Positions 1 through 4,783 of a DNA stretch of 6,884 nt are shown here, piece after piece. The stretch's first letter is position 1, and each line of letters begins with the position of its first letter. The notes under the pieces were generated by a model. That model did not search any database. It saw only the letters and a program-made list of their open reading frames with translations, and was not told the DNA's origin. Location: assembly GCA_003646875.1 (NCBI GenBank), contig QMLT01000089.1, positions 1 to 6,884 of the forward strand, in the 5' to 3' direction. The DNA comes from Deltaproteobacteria bacterium. GTDB lineage: Bacteria; Desulfobacterota; DSM-4660; Desulfatiglandales; B25-G16. Position numbers and translations under genes: made by a program.

Positions 1-35
1 AGTAAAATCCACGTTGCACGTGTGTCCCGATTTAT

Positions 36-55
36 GGGGGCACGCTAATGCCCCC
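36..55. terminator. GC-rich hairpin, possible terminator
   Basis: A 7-bp perfect stem (GGGGGCA at 36-42, TGCCCCC at 49-55) closes a 6-nt loop and is followed by TATTTATT. It could end transcription of a gene lying left of the window. The U-tract is poor and no upstream gene is visible, so a simple repeat-derived hairpin is equally possible. Confidence 0.35.
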
Positions 56-65
56 TATTTATTAA

Positions 66-137
66 GGGCATGGAGCAAAAAAAGACATACCCACGCTCCC
101 TGACTTTATGCAGGACTTGTTGTGCCTTATTGCCTGA
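66..137 (+). pseudogene. possible transposase C-terminal remnant
   Basis: An open stretch after TAA at 63-65 reads 23 codons and ends DIPTLPDFMQDLLCLIA at TGA 135-137, which is protein-like. Only 6 nt later lies a GTAAC-ended repeat (144-167, reading inward from the right) that resembles the terminal inverted repeat of an insertion sequence. A stop codon placed right before a terminal repeat is typical of transposase genes. In another frame, 2-103 is also open and ends AWSKKRHTHAP. A run of seven A (77-83) lies where the two frames overlap, so a frameshift, natural or mutational, is conceivable. I do not recognise the family. The call rests on position and protein-like composition only, and the fragment may be chance. 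Confidence 0.22.
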
Positions 138-143
138 CAGATA

Positions 144-167
144 CCCCAACTTATTGAGAAGAGTTAC
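144..167 (-). repeat. GTAAC-family repeat end, copy 1
   Basis: Read on the minus strand this is GTAAC-TCTTC-TCAATAAGTTGGGG. It shares GTAAC and TCAATAAGTTGGGG with the palindrome at 3628-3687, differing only in the short spacer between the two blocks. It is probably the right terminus of an insertion sequence or miniature element that extends out of the window to the left. Confidence 0.6.
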
Positions 168-214
168 AATTCACAGACGTAAGACTATGGAAGATAAGGT
201 AAAAAGGATAAACT

Positions 215-346
215 TCAAGATCCCTCCGAGAGTTTAGAGATGCTTTTGTTTCTTGAGAGAATTTCCAGGCTAATACCCACCATAGTCTGATCATCCGGAA
301 ATTTTTTCTCCAAGGAGTGAATGGCCTGCTGGATCCCATCTGCCTT
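215..346 (-). pseudogene. short protein-like remnant, unknown
   Basis: On the minus strand, 43 codons run from just after a TAG (349-347) to TGA (217-215). The translation includes QQAIHSLEKKFPDDQTMVG and SLEILSRNKSISKLSEGS, which has the charge pattern of a folded helical protein. There is no start codon at the beginning; the first ATG is half way along. I do not recognise a family. The open length alone is not significant in this base composition, so this is a tentative relic of a gene C-terminus, perhaps one broken by the neighbouring repeat element. Nothing else gene-like was found between 1 and 440. Confidence 0.2.
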
Positions 347-444
347 CTATGATAACAACTAACAACAATAATCCCAAAACTTACCAAGGAAACTGATAAA
401 TAAAAGAAAGTGCGTGTAATTGCTCTGTTATCATTTTTTTCATA

Positions 445-473
445 TTGACTTTATATTGGATATCTATTATAAC
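445..473 (+). promoter_or_regulatory. sigma70-type promoter of nrdDG
   Basis: TTGACT (445-450) and TATAAC (468-473) each match the consensus in 5 of 6 positions and are separated by an ideal 17-nt spacer. The expected transcription start is near 480, about 300 nt before the nrdD start codon. Two NrdR-box-like sites overlap it, one across the -35 region and spacer and one across the start point. That supports it as the real, repressible nrdDG promoter. Confidence 0.7.
446..461 (+). promoter_or_regulatory. NrdR box 1 (upstream)
   Basis: TGACTTTATATTGGAT fits the published NrdR consensus acaCwAtATaTwGtgt at about 11 of 16 positions, including most of the central CwAtATaTwG core. It begins exactly 31 bp before box 2, the three-helical-turn spacing typical of paired NrdR sites, and covers the -35 hexamer. 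Alone it would be weak; the spacing makes the case. Confidence 0.6.
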
Positions 474-476
474 TTA

Positions 477-492
477 ACACAATATCTTGTGG
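477..492 (+). promoter_or_regulatory. NrdR box 2 (downstream)
   Basis: ACACAATATCTTGTGG matches acaCwAtATaTwGtgt at 14 of 16 positions. It lies over the predicted transcription start of nrdDG. NrdR is the nucleotide-sensing repressor of bacterial ribonucleotide reductase genes, and binding here would block initiation. No nrdR gene is in the window. Confidence 0.75.
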
Positions 493-700
493 AAAATGTA
501 GCGGGGACGAGTACCTGAAAGGCCTGTTTCCTTTATCGGCTGCGATTAACCTCACCTTAGAAGATTACTTGACAGGAAGGGCGCATGTGCAAAAAATAAC
601 CTCTTTGGCTTCACGATATTTCGTGCCTGCCTGTACTCAGGATTTGGGATAGACGGGGAGGATTGCAGAATTTATTAAGTTAACCTATGTCGGATGAAGA
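493..700 (+). other. nrdD leader, no gene recognised
   Basis: Untranslated leader between the promoter and the hairpin repeat. It holds two small stems (CACGA-TATT-TCGTG at 612-625, and AAAGG/CCTTT near 519-535) but I cannot match it to a known riboswitch. One frame is open from 473 to 652 (59 codons), but it starts inside the promoter and has no ATG, so I do not call it a gene. Confidence 0.5.
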
Positions 701-762
701 CCTGTCTGCGTGCACGTGCCTGTCCCGATCTAATCGGGACGCAGGCATGGCGCACAGGCAGG
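701..762 (+). repeat. imperfect palindrome in nrdD leader
   Basis: The core GTCCCGAT (722-729) and ATCGGGAC (733-740) form a perfect 8-bp stem with a CTA loop. It extends outward through GCCT/AGGC to an outer stem of 701-713 with 750-762, where 12 of 13 positions pair (two as G-T). A 2-nt bulge and a short mismatch lie between. In mRNA this gives a long hairpin ending 7 nt before the nrdD ribosome binding site. It looks like an inserted intergenic repeat: a related piece, TGCACGTG then TGTCCCGAT, occurs at 15-31. An ATG at 694 reads in frame through it into nrdD but has no ribosome binding site and gives a repeat-encoded, non-conserved extension. Confidence 0.75.
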
Positions 763-783
763 CAGAAATGGAGAGAAGATACT

Positions 784-2862
784 ATGTTCACTAAGGTAGA
801 AAAAAGAGATGGCAAAAAGGTGGCCTTTGAGGCAGAAAAGATTACAAATGCCATTGCCAAGGCTGGAAAGGCAACAGAGGAGTTTGACGAAAGGGTTGCT
901 AAAAGACTTACCATCAAGGTTTTAAATTTGGCTCAGCAGGTGATTGGGGAGAAGATCCCGACAGTAGAAGAAATTCAGGATATTGTAGAGGAGGTTTTAC
1001 TTTCCTCCACTTATCGCAAAACTGCCAAGGCATATATTATCTATAGGGAACAGCATGCAAGAATAAGAGAAATTACCAATAAGGCAAGCGTTGCCCTGGT
1101 GGATCAATATCTAAAGAAGACAGACTGGAAGGTTAATGAGAACAGCAATATGGCATTCTCTTTGCAAGGATTGAATAACTATGTTTCCTCAGAGATTAGC
1201 AAAGTCTATTGGTTAAATGAAATCTACTCCCCAGAGATCAGAGAAGCTCACATACAGGGTGATTACCATATCCATGATTTAAACATCCTCTCTGTTTACT
1301 GTGTCGGTTGGGATCTTTTTGACTTGCTGGTGGAAGGATTCAGAGGGGTGTGGGGCAAGGTGGAAAGCGGCCCCGCCAGACACCTCAGGAGCGCATTGGG
1401 ACAGATCGTAAACTTTTTTTATACACTTCAAGGAGAGGCGGCAGGCGCTCAGGCATTCTCGAACTTTGACACCCTGTTAGCGCCTTTCATACGATTTGAC
1501 GGATTAAACTATACTGGGATAAAGCAGGCCCTGCAGGAGTTTGTTTTTAATATTAATGTGCCCACAAGGGTTGGATTTCAGACCCCTTTTACGAATATTA
1601 CACTGGATCTTGCTGTCCCTGAATACTATGCAGATCAAAGTGTTATCATCGGAGGAGAGGCACAGGATGTTACCTATAAGGATTTTCAGGAAGAAATAGA
1701 CCTATTTAACAAGGCCTTTTTAGAGGTTATGGCAGAGGGAGATGCTGGCGGAAGGGTTTTTACCTTTCCCATCCCGACATACAATATTACCAAGGAATTT
1801 GATTGGGAGAACCCTGTCCTCAATAGTCTGTGGGAGATGACGGCCAAGTATGGGATTCCTTATTTTTCTAATTTTGTAAATTCAGATATGAACCCAGAGG
1901 ACGCTCGAAGTATGTGTTGCAGATTGAGAATAGATAACCGTGAATTAGAAAAGAGAGGAGGCGGCCTCTTTGGTTCAAACCCTTTGACAGGCTCGATTGG
2001 TGTTGTAACAATTAATATGTCACGAATAGGGTATCTTAGCGGCAGTGAGAAGGAATTTTTTAGCCGGCTTAAAGACTTGATGTCCCTGGCTAAAGAAAGT
2101 TTGGAGATCAAGAGAAAAATTCTGGAGAGATTCACAGACAGGGGCCTTTACCCTTACATCAAATATTATTTAAGGAGTGTAAAGAAGCGGTTCAATGAAT
2201 ATTGGAAGAATCATTTTTCAACTATCGGGCTTGTTGGAATGAATGAGGCCTGTGAAAACTTTCTTGGCAAGACCATTGGCGATAAAGAGGGGAAGGAGTT
2301 TGCTATAAAAGTTTTAGATTTCATGAGGGAGGTCTTGTTAGGTTTTCAAAGTGAGACAGGAAATAATTATAATCTTGAAGCTACCCCTGCCGAGGGAACC
2401 TCATACAGTCTGGCAAAGATTGATAAGGAAAGATATTCTGATATAATATCTGCAGGCAACGGCGACGGCGATCAATGTTACTATACCAATTCTACTCATC
2501 TACCAGTTGACTTCACAGATGATGTTTTCGATGCCCTGGATCTGCAGGATAGTATTCAGCAAAAATATACTGGAGGAACGGTATTCCATATCTATGCAGG
2601 CGAGAGGGTTTCCAACCTTGGTAGCATTAAATCATTGGTGCGAACAGTATGCGAAAATTATCACCTTCCTTATTTTACCTTTTCCCCTACGTTTAGTGTC
2701 TGTCCTGTTCATGGATATTTAAACGGAGAGCAGAGTGTATGCCCTAAATGTGGCAGAGAATGTGAGGTCTATTCCCGGGTGGTCGGTTATCTAAGGCCGT
2801 TGAAACAGTGGAATAAGGGCAAGCAAGAGGAGTTTCAAGAAAGAAAGATGTTTAAGGTTTGA
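784..2862 (+). CDS. nrdD: anaerobic (class III) ribonucleoside-triphosphate reductase NrdD
   Basis: Catalytic subunit of the oxygen-sensitive glycyl-radical enzyme that reduces ribonucleoside triphosphates to deoxyribonucleotides in the cytoplasm. The 692-residue protein starts with an ATP-cone regulatory domain (about 1-95) that senses ATP/dATP. The barrel domain carries MCCRL with Cys378/Cys379, one of which is the expected thiyl-radical cysteine. Near the C-terminus are a metal site (Cys640, His643, Cys653, Cys656) and the glycyl-radical loop RVVGYLRP, with Gly668 as radical site. The segment TGSIGVVTINM (402-412) is unlike the GN..PVTLNLP of formate-using E. coli-type enzymes, so a thioredoxin- or glutaredoxin-like reductant is possible; this is inference. 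The start at 784 is chosen because GGAGAG (770-775) sits 8 nt upstream and the protein then begins directly with the ATP-cone; the in-frame ATG at 694 lies before the leader hairpin. nrdG follows after 3 nt. Probably repressed by NrdR. Confidence 0.96.
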   Translation: MFTKVEKRDGKKVAFEAEKITNAIAKAGKATEEFDERVAKRLTIKVLNLAQQVIGEKIPTVEEIQDIVEEVLLSSTYRKTAKAYIIYREQHARIREITNKASVALVDQYLKKTDWKVNENSNMAFSLQGLNNYVSSEISKVYWLNEIYSPEIREAHIQGDYHIHDLNILSVYCVGWDLFDLLVEGFRGVWGKVESGPARHLRSALGQIVNFFYTLQGEAAGAQAFSNFDTLLAPFIRFDGLNYTGIKQALQEFVFNINVPTRVGFQTPFTNITLDLAVPEYYADQSVIIGGEAQDVTYKDFQEEIDLFNKAFLEVMAEGDAGGRVFTFPIPTYNITKEFDWENPVLNSLWEMTAKYGIPYFSNFVNSDMNPEDARSMCCRLRIDNRELEKRGGGLFGSNPLTGSIGVVTINMSRIGYLSGSEKEFFSRLKDLMSLAKESLEIKRKILERFTDRGLYPYIKYYLRSVKKRFNEYWKNHFSTIGLVGMNEACENFLGKTIGDKEGKEFAIKVLDFMREVLLGFQSETGNNYNLEATPAEGTSYSLAKIDKERYSDIISAGNGDGDQCYYTNSTHLPVDFTDDVFDALDLQDSIQQKYTGGTVFHIYAGERVSNLGSIKSLVRTVCENYHLPYFTFSPTFSVCPVHGYLNGEQSVCPKCGRECEVYSRVVGYLRPLKQWNKGKQEEFQERKMFKV

Positions 2863-2865
2863 AAT

Positions 2866-3555
2866 ATGATTATAGGTGGGTTTCAAAGGTTTTCCTTAAT
2901 CGATTATCCAGATAAAATTTGTGCTATTGTCTTTACCCAGGGGTGTAATTTTCGATGTCCTTACTGCCATAATCCAGAACTGGTAGACCCCAAAAAATTT
3001 GGCATTGAATTAAAAGAGGACGAGATCCTGTCATTTTTGGGTAGGCGAAAGGGAAAGCTTAATGCTGTGACTATAACTGGTGGAGAGCCTCTTCTACAAA
3101 CTGATTTAAGTCCTTTTTTATCGGCGATAAAGAGATTGGGATATTTGGTGAAGCTTGATACCAATGGGAGTTTTCCTTCAAGGCTCAAAAAGATAATCGA
3201 GTTAGAATCCGTAGATTATGTTGCTATGGATATAAAGACATCTTTGGCTAAATACCCTCAAGTAATAAAGACAAAGATAGATACAAGGAAGATTCTTGAC
3301 AGCATCAGACTGATTATGGATTCAGGATTGGATTATGAGTTCAGGACTACTATTGTAAAAGCCCTTTTTGAAAAGGATGATTTTTATAAGATCGGTCAGT
3401 TAATAAAAAATGCGCGGTTATATGTTTTGCAAAAGTTTGTTCCCTCTAAGACTTTAGATGATACATTTTTAGATATGAAAAGTTGCACAGATGAAGAACT
3501 CGACTGTTTTAAGGAAATCATGGACGGCTTTGTCCAGAGGTGTATTATAAGATAA
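2866..3555 (+). CDS. nrdG: anaerobic ribonucleotide reductase activating protein NrdG
   Basis: Radical-SAM activase that cleaves S-adenosylmethionine and abstracts hydrogen from the NrdD glycine to make the stable glycyl radical. The 229-residue protein carries CNFRCPYC (27-34), the CxxxCxxC motif whose three cysteines bind the [4Fe-4S] cluster, followed by TGGEP (71-75), the SAM-contacting GGEP motif, and LDTNG (97-101) in a later barrel strand. The N-terminus GGFQRFSLIDYPDK is typical of the longer NrdG type found with ATP-cone NrdD proteins, larger than the roughly 155-residue E. coli NrdG. The start codon lies 3 nt after the nrdD stop, with AAGG (2854-2857) inside the end of nrdD as ribosome binding site, so the two genes are co-transcribed and probably translated in step. 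Related glycyl-radical activases share the motifs, but adjacency to nrdD settles the role. Confidence 0.94.
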   Translation: MIIGGFQRFSLIDYPDKICAIVFTQGCNFRCPYCHNPELVDPKKFGIELKEDEILSFLGRRKGKLNAVTITGGEPLLQTDLSPFLSAIKRLGYLVKLDTNGSFPSRLKKIIELESVDYVAMDIKTSLAKYPQVIKTKIDTRKILDSIRLIMDSGLDYEFRTTIVKALFEKDDFYKIGQLIKNARLYVLQKFVPSKTLDDTFLDMKSCTDEELDCFKEIMDGFVQRCIIR

Positions 3556-3559
3556 CTTG

Positions 3560-3592
3560 TAACTGCTCAGCCACTAATGGACACAAATGAAA
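3560..3592 (+). repeat. short intergenic repeat fragments
   Basis: GTAACTGCTCA (3560-3570) matches the outer end of the GTAAC repeat family. CCACTAATGGACACAAATGA (3571-3590) looks like the degenerate (CCACNAATGGACACNAATGAA) type of intergenic repeat seen in many bacterial genomes. Both are short and inferred by resemblance. No gene is supported between 3556 and 3627. Confidence 0.3.
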
Positions 3593-3627
3593 ATGAAATT
3601 CTGTATAAAGGTATTCGTAAATAATTG

Positions 3628-3687
3628 GTAACTTTTCAATAAGTTGGGGCAGCATTTTTAAAATGCTGCCCCAACTTATTGAGTTAC
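3628..3687. repeat. 60-bp near-perfect palindrome, GTAAC family copy 2
   Basis: Two arms, 3636-3657 and 3661-3682, are perfect 22-bp inverted repeats around a TTA centre. They extend outward by GTAAC (3628-3632) pairing with GTTAC (3683-3687), with a TTT bulge on the left only. Each arm contains TCAATAAGTTGGGGCAG. It would form a very stable hairpin in DNA or RNA and may act as a transcription terminator for nrdDG, though no U-tract follows directly. Shared ends with copies at 144-167 and 4692-4770 suggest a miniature inverted-repeat element rather than a dedicated terminator. I found no matching target-site duplication at its edges. Confidence 0.85.
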
Positions 3688-3794
3688 ACTTTATTGTTGT
3701 ATCAGCCAAAGGAAAACCGGGGGGCAGAAAGCTTTTGGGAAGTAACACAAGGAAAGTTCTGGCTAAGGCAAAGATACCTGTTTATGTGGTTTAG
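3684..3794 (+). pseudogene. universal stress protein (UspA family), C-terminal fragment
   Basis: The frame ending at TAG 3792-3794 reads FIVVSAKGKPGGRKLL, then GSNTRKVLAKAKIPVYVV. This is the ending of the UspA fold: the last ATP-binding motif G-x2-G-x(9)-G-S/T, represented here by GKPGG...LLGSNTRKVL, and the final strand IPVYVV. Only about 36 codons remain of a usual 140-160. The recognisable part begins immediately at the right edge of the 60-bp palindrome, and no N-terminal half is visible upstream towards nrdG, so the gene was truncated by the repeat insertion or by a deletion ending there. No start codon or ribosome binding site is apparent. Remains of a formerly intact stress-response gene, now almost certainly non-functional. 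Confidence 0.7.
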
Positions 3795-3815
3795 CGCCTG
3801 GTAGAGAGAGCTTAT

Positions 3816-4541
3816 CTATTCAGAAATTGCACTTTCGATCTCGCCTAGGACCCTTTTTGCAGCCTCGATCGGTTTTTCAGCACACCGGATAGGTCTGCCA
3901 ACCACAATATAATCAGCCCCCCTTTTTATCGCTTGATCAGGGGTAATAATTCTTTTTTGATCATCCTTTCCTACTATAGACCACCGTGGCCTGATACCAG
4001 GGGTGACAGCGATAAAATCTTTTCCTAACTCAGTCTTAACCTTTTCGACCTCCAGCCCAGAACAGACAACACCGGAACAGCCGGCCTCTTTGGCCATTCT
4101 GGCCTTAAGCATAACCAATTCTGTAATGTCTGCAATGTATTTATCCTGGTAGCCTAATTCTTTTAGATTTTTGCTTGCAAGACTGGTAAGCGCTGTGATA
4201 GCCAATATTTTTATACCGGAAGGGTTATTGTCAACAACAGAGCGGAGAAGATCCTTTCCTTCATCGCAATGCACGGTCGTAAAGGTCACACCATAGGCAC
4301 TTGCAGCCAGAAAGGCGCCTTTAACAGTGGCAGGGATATCATGAAACTTTAGATCAAGAAATATCCCCGCATCACTCCTTTCTTTAATAGCATTGAGGAT
4401 TTTTGGCCCAACACTTACAAAGAGCTCCAGGCCGACTTTGAAAATGCCTACATACTTGTTTAAGAGCTCTACATACCGGATTGCATCGTCATAAGTCGGA
4501 ACATCTAATGGGAATATCAGATAATCTTTTGCTTTTTTCAT
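3816..4541 (-). CDS. pyrF: orotidine-5'-phosphate decarboxylase PyrF
   Basis: Catalyses the last step of de novo UMP synthesis, decarboxylating orotidine 5'-phosphate in the cytoplasm. The 241-residue protein is a full-length TIM barrel of the bacterial group I type. Visible active-site elements are FPLDVP with Asp13, FKVGLELF with Lys35, and the signature LDLKFHDIPATV, whose Asp63, Lys65 and Asp68 form the charged catalytic network. TPGIRP (180-185) and VGRPI (214-218), with Arg217, form the phosphate-binding end. The start is the first ATG giving the conserved N-terminus; a weak AGAG lies about 10 nt before it. It is transcribed alone, divergently from tRNA-Thr with 63 nt between them, and convergent with nrdDG and the stress-protein fragment. 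No other pyrimidine genes are present, so it is not in an operon here. Confidence 0.97.
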   Translation of the reverse strand: MKKAKDYLIFPLDVPTYDDAIRYVELLNKYVGIFKVGLELFVSVGPKILNAIKERSDAGIFLDLKFHDIPATVKGAFLAASAYGVTFTTVHCDEGKDLLRSVVDNNPSGIKILAITALTSLASKNLKELGYQDKYIADITELVMLKARMAKEAGCSGVVCSGLEVEKVKTELGKDFIAVTPGIRPRWSIVGKDDQKRIITPDQAIKRGADYIVVGRPIRCAEKPIEAAKRVLGEIESAISE

Positions 4542-4562
4542 CTTTTATAATCTCTAAAAAGG

Positions 4563-4590
4563 TTGGACTCTTTATAAAAAAAGGTATAAA
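4563..4590 (+). promoter_or_regulatory. promoter of tRNA-Thr
   Basis: TTGGAC (4563-4568) and TATAAA (4585-4590) are separated by 16 nt and end 14 nt before the mature tRNA 5' end, a normal arrangement for a stand-alone tRNA gene. The region is AT-rich and shared with the divergent pyrF leader, so other hexamers are possible. Confidence 0.55.
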
Positions 4591-4604
4591 TTCTAAATAA
4601 AAAG

Positions 4605-4680
4605 GCCACCGTAGCTCAGATGGCAGAGCACCTCACTCGTAATGAGGATGTCGGCGGTTCGATTCCGCCCGGTGGCTCCA
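4605..4680 (+). tRNA. tRNA-Thr (anticodon CGU)
   Basis: A complete 76-nt cloverleaf. The acceptor stem GCCACCG (4605-4611) pairs with CGGTGGC (4670-4676), the D stem is GCTC/GAGC, and the anticodon stem CCTCA/TGAGG encloses the loop CTCGTAA with anticodon CGT. The T arm GGCGG-TTCGATT-CCGCC carries the conserved TTCGA. The discriminator base is T and the CCA end (4678-4680) is encoded. It reads ACG threonine codons. It stands alone between pyrF and the J-domain gene, with no other tRNA next to it. Confidence 0.98.
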
Positions 4681-4691
4681 CAATTTTTCTT

Positions 4692-4770
4692 GTAACCCAC
4701 AAGGGCTCATATTGGGGTAATTGCCCAAAATTGTGTGGAAATTTACTGCCTTAAATTATTGAGCAGATAC
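4692..4770. repeat. decayed GTAAC-family element, copy 3
   Basis: The left end reads GTAAC (4692-4696) and then GCTCATATTGGGG (4705-4717), resembling the family with an 8-nt insertion. The right end, read on the minus strand from 4770 to 4746, is GTATCTGCTCAATAA-TTTAAGGCAG, which matches the left arm of the 3628 palindrome at roughly 72% of positions without gaps. The two ends face each other as in the 60-bp copy, giving a 79-bp degenerate element. It fills most of the gap between tRNA-Thr and the convergent J-domain gene, where no gene is seen. CACAATTTT (4679-4687) and AAAATTGTG (4727-4735) form a further 9-bp inverted repeat, partly overlapping the tRNA CCA end. Confidence 0.5.
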
Positions 4771-4783
4771 ATATTGGGGATGA

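Noticed and set aside
151..387. Minus-strand 78-codon ATG frame
   Set aside because: Trp- and Arg-rich composition is unlike a protein, it runs through a repeat end, and a different frame of the same strand looks more protein-like.
473..652. Open plus-strand frame of 59 codons in the nrdD leader (contains CGKC and LTLEDYLTGRAHVQK)
   Set aside because: It begins inside the promoter and NrdR site, lacks ATG or a ribosome binding site, and its length is not surprising for chance; no family recognised.
694..783. N-terminal extension of nrdD starting at ATG 694
   Set aside because: It is encoded by a palindromic repeat, has no ribosome binding site, and precedes a standard ATP-cone start that has GGAGAG 8 nt upstream.
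3577..3624. Short plus-strand ORF MDTNENEILYKGIRK after nrdG
   Set aside because: It overlaps a common intergenic repeat motif, has no ribosome binding site and no family resemblance; it also does not align with a universal stress protein N-terminus.
3560..4770. CRISPR-like array from the recurring GTAAC repeats
   Set aside because: Copies are few, unevenly spaced, in both orientations and degenerate, with no regular spacers or cas genes.
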